From assembly GCA_026388095.1 (NCBI GenBank), contig JAPLKL010000007.1:62001-126000 (forward strand): DNA of 64,000 nt. Direction: 5' to 3'. Positions 35,681 to 42,192 of the stretch are shown piece by piece. Numbering within the stretch: the stretch's first letter is position 1; every line of letters starts with the position of its first letter. The DNA comes from Elusimicrobiota bacterium. GTDB lineage: Bacteria; Elusimicrobiota; Elusimicrobia; UBA1565; UBA9628. The position numbers and the translations under genes were made by a program. The notes below the pieces were generated by a model, which worked only from the letters and a program-made list of their open reading frames with translations, did no database searches and had not been told where the DNA came from.

Positions 35681-36682
35681 CTAAGGCAGGTCGTCGGCCG
35701 TCATTCCGAGCAGTGTGCCTTGTGTCCGAAGAATACCCGTGACATCGTAGTCGGAGCCCTTTGAGAGGTGGAGCACAGAATCTTTTTTTGATTCAGGATA
35801 CTTGATCTGTATGTCCTGAATTAGGGAGGGAGAATTGGGAGCGCACTTGTACTGGACTGTGTACCCACCAAACATGCCCGAGCTGACTTCGGCCACACGT
35901 AACTTCCATTTGAATGCCTTGCCCTCAAACTGTTTCCAGAGTTCTTCTTTCTGGAGGTTCGACAATTTTGAGCTAGGCCCAATTGTCGTTGAAAGTTGAT
36001 AGCAGGTTTCTTTGATGAAAACAGGTGCAGATGCCACCGCTGGAGCTGCCATTTTTGGGGAGAATGTCTCAGGCTGTGGAAACTCAAGGTCACCAGCTAT
36101 CAGGTACACTATGATTCTTCCGACGATGATAGTCCAAGCAATCATCCAGCCGAACGCCTTGAGACGACTTTCCAGGCTATACCCCCGACGCAGCGTTACC
36201 CACGAGAACAGGATGGGCAAGAAACAGACCGCAATTGCTGTCCATGCCGGTGCGTCGAATTTAAATGTCTTAATCCTTTCTTGATTCGCTTCTGGCACCT
36301 CTTGTGATGGTGGGAAGTTACCAGAAGATAGGAAGCTGGCGACGCTGTTGTATGATTTCTCAGAAGGTTCACTGGCTGACGAATTCACTTGCGGTGGTTG
36401 GGATTTTTGCACTGCCGACTCGATGTTTGGTGCCGCCGCGGCTTTAAGGACTTGCCCGCAGCTGCTACAGATCGTGGACGCATCGACGAGGGGCGTAAGC
36501 AAAGCCCCGCAGGCGCAGGTGATCGTATCCCTTTCTGCAAAATTGGTTGTTGGCGAGTTCGCTTGCGGCGGTTTCGATGGTTTTCCCTTGTCAGGTGCCG
36601 TCACGGCCTTGAGGACCTGCCCGCAGTTGCCGCAGAATTTTTGATCGGGCGTGAATGCGGTGCCGCATTGAGTACAGTTCAT
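35681..36682 (-). CDS. double zinc-ribbon membrane protein with a C-terminal OB-like domain
   Basis: The 333-residue product begins with a zinc ribbon (C3, C6, C17, C20) and has a second one (about 56-78, C-A-C-G and C-S-S-C-G). A Ser/Pro-rich linker follows, then two membrane helices (about 145-190). The C-terminal domain has L-Q-K-E-E-L-W-K-Q-F-E-G-K-A-F-K-W and V-T-G-I-L-R, reminiscent of small OB-fold tRNA_anti-like domains. Similar zinc-ribbon membrane proteins are found in many genomes without known function. GGGAGGG precedes ATG 36682. It is cargo of the accessory region and pairs with the coiled-coil gene through the shared upstream repeat. Confidence 0.68.
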   Translation of the reverse strand: MNCTQCGTAFTPDQKFCGNCGQVLKAVTAPDKGKPSKPPQANSPTTNFAERDTITCACGALLTPLVDASTICSSCGQVLKAAAAPNIESAVQKSQPPQVNSSASEPSEKSYNSVASFLSSGNFPPSQEVPEANQERIKTFKFDAPAWTAIAVCFLPILFSWVTLRRGYSLESRLKAFGWMIAWTIIVGRIIVYLIAGDLEFPQPETFSPKMAAPAVASAPVFIKETCYQLSTTIGPSSKLSNLQKEELWKQFEGKAFKWKLRVAEVSSGMFGGYTVQYKCAPNSPSLIQDIQIKYPESKKDSVLHLSKGSDYDVTGILRTQGTLLGMTADDLP

Positions 36683-36710
36683 GTTCCCTCCCGGCCAAGA
36701 CCTTCCCAAT

Positions 36711-36755
36711 CATCCGTCGGAGGATGCCCTGAAAGAATCAGCGGCACCCAACCCC
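36711..36755. repeat. upstream direct repeat, copy B
   Basis: This is the partner of the 35564-35610 repeat and lies about 30 bases upstream of the zinc-ribbon gene start. The remaining 36756-36999 stretch holds no supported gene. Confidence 0.65.
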
Positions 36756-36999
36756 AGCTATGCGAATAACCAGGACTGAATGCCGCCTTTCCCCGTGCCG
36801 AAGCACGAGTACATCAGCGGCCTCAATCCGGTTTCGCATATGCCCCCTCAGCGTCGAGGTGAGCTTACCGCGCTCTTACGCGCGGCCCCGGTGAAGCCAA
36901 AATCTACTCAACTATCGTTTTTCTCTATTGTCCTCCTGCACGACAGCCCCAAGTCTAGCAAAATCCGGCCTAGCCGAAATAACGATTTTACCAGTATTT

Positions 37000-37854
37000 C
37001 TAAAGCATCAACCGTGACCGATAGTCACGTTTGCCGCTCTCGTGTAGGCCGACCACATCGGAGTCGCTTCTCAGTGTGCGCGCGAGGGCGTCCTGGTCTG
37101 CCTCTGCCTCGGATAACTTGAGTCCGGCCGGCGCGAACTCCCTCAGGTCCTTCTTGATGTAGAATGCCTTCCTCGACGGCCGCAGGATCTTCAGCGACTC
37201 CACCAGGAAGTTGGGCCAGTTGATTTCCTTGGCCAGTGGGTGGTGGTTGAGCTTCCCGACCTTGAACTGGTCCACGAAGGGCAGGGCCGCCTTCATCAGC
37301 CCCAGAGACTGGAGAGGGTCCAGCACTGGCTCGAACGAGGCGAAGGTCTTGATGCCGGCCTCATGTAGCTCGCGCAGGGCCGACAGCCTCTCTTCCGGCA
37401 GGGCTGCGCCTGGCTCCCACTTCTTGGAGTCCGCCTTGCTGCTGAAGGTCAGGGTGGCCCCGACCTTGATTCTGCCCTTGAAGGCCTTGAAGAGCTCCAG
37501 GTCCCTCAGGAGCAGGCGCCCTGACTTGGAAAGGATCGCCACCGCGCAGCCGAACTCGTTCAGCAGTTCCAGGGTCGCCCGCGTGAAGCCGTGCTTCAGC
37601 TCCACCTTCGGGTAGGGGTCGCAGGTGAAGCAGAGCAGGATTTGGTCCTTGGGGGCTCCGCGGGCGAGTTCCCTCCTCAGCTCCGGCAGGAAGTCCCTCG
37701 GCTGTACGTCCGCGTGGTCGTACCCGGACCTGAACCGCCTCATCATGGGTGGCACATAGCAGTAATCGCATCCCGCTGAGCAGCCTTTATAGGTATTCAG
37801 CGCCAACGGCGAATACTCCCTAGCCTTTCCCTCTGGGTCATAGATGAGACTCAC
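37000..37854 (-). CDS. SplB-like radical SAM protein
   Basis: The 284-residue product has the radical SAM cluster motif C25-x3-C29-x2-C32 in Y-K-G-C-S-A-G-C-D-Y-C-Y-V. It continues with L-L-C-F-T-C-D-P-Y-P, I-L-S-K-S-G-R and T-L-T-F-S-S-K. This matches the 'DNA repair photolyase' SplB group (COG1533), related to spore photoproduct lyase, but the organism need not form spores and the substrate is unknown. GGGAGGG is placed well for GTG 37854, so I prefer it over the in-frame ATG at 37926. The gene lies next to two small island genes. Confidence 0.85.
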   Translation of the reverse strand: MSLIYDPEGKAREYSPLALNTYKGCSAGCDYCYVPPMMRRFRSGYDHADVQPRDFLPELRRELARGAPKDQILLCFTCDPYPKVELKHGFTRATLELLNEFGCAVAILSKSGRLLLRDLELFKAFKGRIKVGATLTFSSKADSKKWEPGAALPEERLSALRELHEAGIKTFASFEPVLDPLQSLGLMKAALPFVDQFKVGKLNHHPLAKEINWPNFLVESLKILRPSRKAFYIKKDLREFAPAGLKLSEAEADQDALARTLRSDSDVVGLHESGKRDYRSRLML

Positions 37855-37870
37855 TTTCCCTCCCAAAAAA

Positions 37871-38173
37871 TCAAAGAAGTTGATCCTGCACCGGCTCCAC
37901 CGGATCAAGCGTATCCTCGGCGGCACGGTTCAGGGCTGGAAAATCCACCCAGAATGCTTCGCCGTCAATGATGAGATACTTGTAAGCATGGCCATGCCAC
38001 GTCCTTCGTCTGCCCCATGCCTTGATGAGATCGGCGAACCAACCCCACCCCGGTCCGCTCTTGTGCGCGATTATATAACTATGGGGCGAGGTCCTATAGC
38101 GCGCCGAACTGGCGACCTTCCACGGCGCCGTCTTGATTATTCTGCGCGCCTTTTTCAACTCATCCTTCTTCAT
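37871..38173 (-). CDS. small hypothetical protein
   Basis: The 100-residue product is basic at the N-terminus. It has S-P-H-S-Y-I-I-A-H-K followed by a Y-K-Y-L-I-I-D-G-E-A-F-W-V block, a layout often seen in phage- and element-encoded small proteins (S-P-H-x-Y ... Y-L-x-x-D-G-x-x-Y-W). I cannot assign a function. It overlaps the stop of the HTH_17 gene by ATGA, so the two are co-translated. The radical SAM gene follows 16 bases later. Confidence 0.6.
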   Translation of the reverse strand: MKKDELKKARRIIKTAPWKVASSARYRTSPHSYIIAHKSGPGWGWFADLIKAWGRRRTWHGHAYKYLIIDGEAFWVDFPALNRAAEDTLDPVEPVQDQLL

Positions 38174-38355
38174 TTTCCGAACACCTTGCGGCGGCCGTCA
38201 ACATACGCCTCAACATCGGCGCGCGCATAGCGCAGGGACCGCCCGATCTTGAAGGCTTTAAGCTCGCCGCGTTTCGTCAGCCGGTGAACCGTTAGCGGCG
38301 ACACGCGGATGATGGCGGCCAACTCTTTTTGCGTCATGAACTCTGGAAGCGTCAT
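38170..38355 (-). CDS. excisionase-like HTH_17 protein
   Basis: The 61-residue product is a single helix-turn-helix of the HTH_17/excisionase type: M-T-Q-K-E-L-A-A-I-I-R-V-S, then T-V-H-R-L-T-K-R-G-E-L-K-A-F-K-I-G, R-S-L-R-Y and a final V-E-A-Y-V. It lies 14 bases downstream of the tyrosine recombinase gene on the same strand, so it may act as its directionality factor. AGGAG is 11 bases before the ATG. Confidence 0.82.
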   Translation of the reverse strand: MTLPEFMTQKELAAIIRVSPLTVHRLTKRGELKAFKIGRSLRYARADVEAYVDGRRKVFGK

Positions 38356-38369
38356 GGTGTTTTTTTCTC

Positions 38370-38933
38370 CTATGCTCCGATGATAGCGGCGTCAACCTCC
38401 GACTCCGCAAAACTCAAGTATGCCGCGGTTGAAGAAAGGCTCCGGTGTCCCATGGCCTTTTGCGTCCGGATCAAGTCATGGTCCAGGCGTTCATAGACCC
38501 GCGCCGCGAAAGTTTTTCTCATGCCGTGCGTCCCGATCCTGCCGAACACGCCGGCAGCGCGATAGGCCGCGGTCAAGATGGCCCAGGCTTGCGTCCGGCT
38601 CACGGCGCCGCCCTCCCGGCTAAGGAACAAGGGCGACTCGGCCGCCGCGCCCCTGGCGTCCAGCTCCACGACCCACACCGCCAGCGCGGCGCGGGCCTCA
38701 TCATGCAGCGGGACCGTGCGGCCCTCGATGTGGCCTTTCATGTTGCGGCGTTGGACGCCAACGAATTTGGCGACCTCGCCGCCGTGGACAACATCGGCCA
38801 CCCGCAGGCTCAGCAGTTCCGACACCCGGAACCCTGTACGGACTCCGAGCATGAAGAAGGCGCGATCCCGGACCCCAAGCCTTGAAGCAACCTGGGCTAT
38901 CTCCGAATCGCTTAAAGGCCGCATTCCGCGCAT
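38370..38933 (-). CDS. minimal tyrosine recombinase (catalytic domain only)
   Basis: The 187-residue product is a complete tyrosine recombinase catalytic domain. Arg I is in T-G-F-R-V-S-E-L (R36), Lys in N-M-K-G (K66), the H-G-M-R box has H136 and R139, H163 is in M-G-H-R-S, and the nucleophile is Y172. The N-terminal SAM-like core-binding domain is missing, so it is about half the length of phage integrases. Such short forms act on their own or need a helper. The promoter upstream is near-consensus. Placement at the far end from the tRNA suggests a second mobile module or a resolvase role. Confidence 0.88.
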   Translation of the reverse strand: MRGMRPLSDSEIAQVASRLGVRDRAFFMLGVRTGFRVSELLSLRVADVVHGGEVAKFVGVQRRNMKGHIEGRTVPLHDEARAALAVWVVELDARGAAAESPLFLSREGGAVSRTQAWAILTAAYRAAGVFGRIGTHGMRKTFAARVYERLDHDLIRTQKAMGHRSLSSTAAYLSFAESEVDAAIIGA

Positions 38934-38959
38934 TTTATCCCACTTTTTTCCATAGTTTT

Positions 38960-38988
38960 AGTATAGCATACCAATCCCAGACTGTCAA
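38960..38988 (-). promoter_or_regulatory. near-consensus sigma-70 promoter of the tyrosine recombinase
   Basis: On the minus strand TTGACA (38988-38983) and TATACT (38965-38960) are separated by 17 bases. The start codon lies about 27 bases beyond the -10 box. Confidence 0.8.
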
Positions 38989-39356
38989 TACATAACAGCA
39001 ACTATCGTATTGTACCAAGTAGGACGTTTTGGCAAATTGTCCTAGTCACCGAAGGCGGATGCGGGCAGAACTGCGCCCAGGGCCGCCAGTGGCGCGGTAG
39101 GGCTTGGGACCGGGGGGCAAAGGGCCGGAAGCGGGCGAGAAGGCCCGTCTGGCGCAGCCTGGGCGGCCTTGGGCCCCTATCCTGGGCCGGAGCCTAACCA
39201 CCAGCGCAGTCCGGGCCGCGATCCGGGGCCTCCGGCCCGCCAGCAGCTCCAGGCCGCGTTGCCGGGCCAGGGCGGCCCTCTTCCCGCCGAAGTGCCCTGC
39301 GGTCTGGCCGGAACGAGATTTGGAGAAAATGCTAGACTGCCTGTAGGAGACAGGTC
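38989..39356. other. intergenic stretch with no supported gene
   Basis: The left part is AT-rich and belongs to the recombinase promoter region. The right part (from about 39060) is strongly GC-rich, with an open frame at 39104-39346 that has no ribosome binding site or motif. A small hairpin, CCTGT/ACAGG, lies near 39340-39355. This may be the border between the element and older sequence. Confidence 0.5.
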
Positions 39357-39644
39357 CTAACGTCGTTCAATAAGCGACCCCAGCTCTCCGTCGCGCGGCC
39401 GCGTCAGCGAGTTTTTGCTTTCGCGGCCGTGCTTTTTTTGGTTCAAGTCCGGACCGGTGCTCGGTTGACCCTTTGGGGCAGAAAGGTGAACCAATTGCCC
39501 GGAGAGTAACTTCGAGCGGCGTTTGAAGCGGACCTTGGTGGGTTTGAACTCGCGAAGGTGCTCCGCGAGGGAATGAGTCTCCCAGTATTTTGCTTCTTCA
39601 GCAACGGATTCGAATTTCGGAAGCTTCCGGTCTTTGGTTTTCAT
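39357..39644 (-). pseudogene. CopG-type antitoxin fragment with an aberrant C-terminus
   Basis: The first 45 residues (F-E-S-V-A-E-E-A-K-Y-W-E-T-H-S and E-F-K-P-T-K-V-R-F) match the N-terminus of CopG antitoxin proteins that partner BrnT-like toxins. In the family a ribbon-helix-helix follows; here the remaining 50 residues are unrelated, basic and low in structure. The gene was probably cut and joined to foreign sequence. The 11-base tRNA-His match at 39440-39450 lies within this abnormal part. No toxin gene is beside it. Confidence 0.6.
39440..39450 (+). repeat. 11-base match to the tRNA-His T-arm
   Basis: GGTTCAAGTCC here is identical to 29669-29679 in the tRNA-His T-arm and has the same orientation, 9.8 kb away. 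Tyrosine integrases often use T-arm sequence as attachment core. The match is short and could be chance. Confidence 0.35.
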
Positions 39645-39648
39645 CGTC

Positions 39649-39806
39649 TCAGGATGTCAGGAGTTTCTCGGACTTTGTGAGCCGGGTCGCCTCTCCGATA
39701 GCCTCTCCCAAGGAATAAAGTGCGGGCTTGTCGCCGTGGGGCAGGCCGTCATCACGCAGCATGTTGCGGTAGTTCCAGAGTTTTTGGACGAGGGCCGTGG
39801 GGCTGC
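39649..39806 (-). pseudogene. hsdM N-terminal remnant (type I restriction-modification)
   Basis: Directly after the RhuM stop, another frame reads A-L-V-Q-K-L-W-N-Y-R-N-M-L-R-D-D-G-L-P-H-G-D. That is the start of type I methyltransferase subunits (typically K-L-W-N-x-x-N-x-L-R-D-D-G). The family continues with a Y-V-E-Q-L-like helix, but here the similarity ends after G-D and a stop follows 26 residues later. No methylase motifs remain. With the RhuM gene beside it, this marks a former type I locus. Confidence 0.6.
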
Positions 39807-40844
39807 TTATGATTGCTTCTTCTTCCGGCCGGGCGCAGGCAGCTTTTTAAATTTTTCTACCGCGGCATCAAAATCCTTCTCCGCTTGCGACGGTTCGGCG
39901 AGTTGCGCGCGGTGGTATTTCTCGAACTCCAGTTCGGCCTTGCGCGCCGCCTGTTCGTGCGTAATTTTGCCGGCATTCTTGAGGATGTCTCGTCCGCTCA
40001 AGCGCAGGAAATCATCCAGTTTCGCGATCCAGTCCCGCATATACATGGGCCGGCGGTTCAAGGCCTGGACTTCCGCCAATTCCAGATAAGCCGTCACGAT
40101 GCGGTTGAGGGCATCGAGTTCTTTCGGGGACAGATAGTTCTTGGCGATGACCGCCTCCGCCTTGATCGGCTTGGCGCCCACCCAGTTCGTCATTCCCATC
40201 TGCGGCTTCGCCGCGTCAGCCCGCCCATGAATGACCTCGGCCGCCGTCTGGCCGTGCGCCGCCCAGTGCATCTTGTTCTGCACTGTGGCGAAGAACTGCT
40301 GCGACGCCTCCGTGGTCGCGTCGTAGTCGATGCTGGTCGCGTAAATCTCCAGCACCTTGCGCCAAAAGACCTTTTCCGACGACCGGATATCCCGGATGCG
40401 CGACAGCAGCTCCTCGAAGTAGTTCCCCCCGCCGCGCTGCTTGAGCCGTTCATCATCCATCGCGAAGCCTTTTACGATGTATTCGCGCAGCCGCTGCGTG
40501 GCCCAGACGCGGAATTGCGTGCCGCGATGCGATTTGACCCGGTAGCCGACAGAGATGATGACGTCGAGGTTGTAGTGCGCCGTAGCGTAGCATTTGCCGT
40601 CGGCGGCAGTTATCCGGAATTTCCGGACAACTGAAGTCTCGGCCAGTTCGCCTTCTTTGAAGATGTTCTGAATGTGCTCGTTGATGGTACGGACGTCCTT
40701 CTGGAACAACTCAGCCATCAGCTTTTGGGTAAGCCAAACCGTTTCGTCCACCAGTCGCACCTGCAGTCGGGTGCGACCGTCGTCCGCCTGGTAGATGAGG
40801 ATGTCGCCGCCTGGCGCGGGAGAGGCGGGAATTAAGTCGCTCAT
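39807..40844 (-). CDS. RhuM-family (virulence protein RhuM) protein
   Basis: The 345-residue product matches the RhuM family. It has W-L-T-Q-K-L-M-A-E-L-F-Q-K-D-V-R-T-I-N-E-H-I near the N-terminus, T-S-V-V-R-K-F-R-I-T-A-A-D-G-K, and Y-N-L-D-V-I-I-S-V-G-Y-R-V-K-S-H-R-G-T-Q-F-R. Length is normal for the family and the frame is intact. The biochemical role is unknown; the genes commonly sit inside type I restriction-modification loci, as the adjacent hsdM remnant suggests here. It is probably a survivor of a decayed defence locus. Confidence 0.9.
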   Translation of the reverse strand: MSDLIPASPAPGGDILIYQADDGRTRLQVRLVDETVWLTQKLMAELFQKDVRTINEHIQNIFKEGELAETSVVRKFRITAADGKCYATAHYNLDVIISVGYRVKSHRGTQFRVWATQRLREYIVKGFAMDDERLKQRGGGNYFEELLSRIRDIRSSEKVFWRKVLEIYATSIDYDATTEASQQFFATVQNKMHWAAHGQTAAEVIHGRADAAKPQMGMTNWVGAKPIKAEAVIAKNYLSPKELDALNRIVTAYLELAEVQALNRRPMYMRDWIAKLDDFLRLSGRDILKNAGKITHEQAARKAELEFEKYHRAQLAEPSQAEKDFDAAVEKFKKLPAPGRKKKQS

Positions 40845-40956
40845 GCAAGTTCTCTGGCGAATGTCTTATGGGGGATGGATGGGTTCATGGCACGGTCTCC
40901 TTCGCGGCGCAACACTGGGTTGGTCGAGCGTTGAGGGTCAACCACCGGGCTCCAAA

Positions 40957-41409
40957 TCATATTGTAGCACGCTCCAAGAAGGGCTCGAAGCCGTCGCCGA
41001 GCAACGCCCGAAGCCGACGTCGGACGCTCTTGTCGGGTTTCGTTCGATTGGATTCGTACCGGATGATGGTGTAGGCGTGAACGCCGAGGGTTTTGGCGAG
41101 GTTCTTCTGCGGCATTCCCAGGCGAAGCCTCTGATTCTTCAGCCAAGCGCCCAAGGTCTTGGGTGGGATCAGAAAGTCATAGGGATCTCCGCCAGACTCC
41201 GGGAATGCTTCTTTGAACCGGCTGGCGAACTGGGGCAATAGCCGGCCGAGAATTCGCGGGTCCACGTGCCTGGTTTCATCGCGCTCGACTCGAGCGATTG
41301 TGTTGCGCGCCAGGCCGGTGATCTGCGAGAATTGCTCGAGGGTCACACCGAGGCCCTTTCGAAGGAAGCGTAGCCGGGCGGCGAGTGTTGCTTCCTTCGG
41401 AAGGTCCAA
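40957..41409 (-). CDS. XRE-type regulator with two helix-turn-helix domains
   Basis: The 150-residue product has two XRE/Cro-type domains. The first (about 10-60) has L-R-F-L-R-K-G-L-G-V-T-L-E-Q-F-S-Q-I-T-G-L-A-like spacing. The second (about 88-140) has L-R-L-G-M-P-Q-K-N-L-A-K-T-L-G-V-H with T-I-I-R-Y-E-S-N-R. Each resembles a single phage-repressor domain. The start appears to be TTG 41409, with no strong ribosome binding site. It may be the regulator of the former defence locus. The 112 bases between it and the RhuM gene hold nothing recognisable. Confidence 0.75.
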   Translation of the reverse strand: MDLPKEATLAARLRFLRKGLGVTLEQFSQITGLARNTIARVERDETRHVDPRILGRLLPQFASRFKEAFPESGGDPYDFLIPPKTLGAWLKNQRLRLGMPQKNLAKTLGVHAYTIIRYESNRTKPDKSVRRRLRALLGDGFEPFLERATI

Positions 41410-41532
41410 ACGGCGGTAAGACGGGGAAATAGCCCGTTTAATTACGAGTTTGGTTCCCCGAACTGCCCCAAAGGGGACCCCAGCTTTTCCCCCCAGTCAC
41501 CCCGCCCCCGGCCCGCCCCCGGCCCCTTGTGC

Positions 41533-41555
41533 ATCCAGCGCGAGCGACGTATACT
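41533..41555 (+). promoter_or_regulatory. possible promoter of the 200-residue membrane protein gene
   Basis: TATACT (41550-41555) lies 22 bases before the ATG. A weak TTGTGC is 17 bases upstream of it. The leader contains GAGGTG. Confidence 0.4.
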
Positions 41556-41576
41556 CAGAAGTGAGGTGCCGAACGC

Positions 41577-42179
41577 ATGGAGATCGTGAAACCCCCTTCC
41601 GAGTTCAAGCGCAGAGTGCAATTCTGGTTCGCCACCGTGGTCGTAGTCGCCTGCGTGGTCGCCGGGTTCTTCGTGGGCCTGTCCTTCATCGGCCGAGCTC
41701 CGCAACAGCCCGCTCCGGCCGCCCGGCGCGCCTTCCCGCGGAGGGCGCCGGGCGAGCCCGCCGTGCCGGCGCCCGCCGGCCCGAAACAGGAGGAGACGCT
41801 GGTCACGGATCCCCTGCCGAGCGCTTCGGAGCCTATCGCGCCGGCGGCAGAGCCGGCCCCGGTCGCAGCGCCCATGACCTCGGCCCCTGCCAAGCACCTC
41901 GTAGTCACCCGTCCTTTCGTCGATATCACCTCCTCGCGCAGGAAGGTGTTCTTCCCGCCCCAGACCGGCGCCCAGCCGGCCATCGCCCAAGCGGCCAGTC
42001 CGGCCGAGCCGGCCCCGCAAGCGGCGCCGCAAGACAGTCCGCAGCCCCGGGCCGCAGCGGCCACGGCCGCGACCGGCTACGGGATGGCGACCCGCGATCA
42101 GATCATGGGGCAGGCCGCGGGGCCGGTGTACAATCTCAAAGCCCGCAGCCGGAAAGCCTCCGGTCCCGCGCCCCGCTAG
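41577..42179 (+). CDS. single-pass membrane protein with a Pro/Ala-rich periplasmic domain
   Basis: The 200-residue product has a short cytoplasmic basic start, one membrane helix (about 17-39) and a low-complexity extracytoplasmic part rich in Pro, Ala and Gln. A more ordered island lies near 108-130 (K-H-L-V-V-T-R-P-F-V-D-I-T-S-S-R-R-K-V-F). This looks like an anchored spacer spanning the periplasm, as in some TonB-like or pilus-associated proteins, but no domain is recognised. GAGGTG precedes the ATG. It converges with the methyltransferase gene, 13 bases apart. Confidence 0.65.
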   Translation: MEIVKPPSEFKRRVQFWFATVVVVACVVAGFFVGLSFIGRAPQQPAPAARRAFPRRAPGEPAVPAPAGPKQEETLVTDPLPSASEPIAPAAEPAPVAAPMTSAPAKHLVVTRPFVDITSSRRKVFFPPQTGAQPAIAQAASPAEPAPQAAPQDSPQPRAAAATAATGYGMATRDQIMGQAAGPVYNLKARSRKASGPAPR

Positions 42180-42192
42180 GCCAGCCCGGCCG

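Larger units (their letters stand above)
29694..38990. mobile_element. putative integrated element at the tRNA-His 3' end
   Basis: This block contains a large serine recombinase beside the tRNA, a MerR-like partner, a P4-type helicase/primase, small HTH proteins, cargo genes and a tyrosine recombinase near the far end. Composition and gene density differ from the flanking operons, with AT-rich intergenic stretches. The right boundary is not proven. I set it at the tyrosine recombinase promoter, and the decayed defence genes up to 41409 may belong to it too. No long attachment-site duplication was found by eye; an 11-base tRNA match is at 39440-39450. Two recombinase types suggest nested or composite elements. 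Confidence 0.7.

Noticed and set aside
39104-39346. An 80-codon plus-strand frame
   Set aside because: Arg/Pro/Ala-rich translation typical of random GC-rich DNA, with no start signal or motif.
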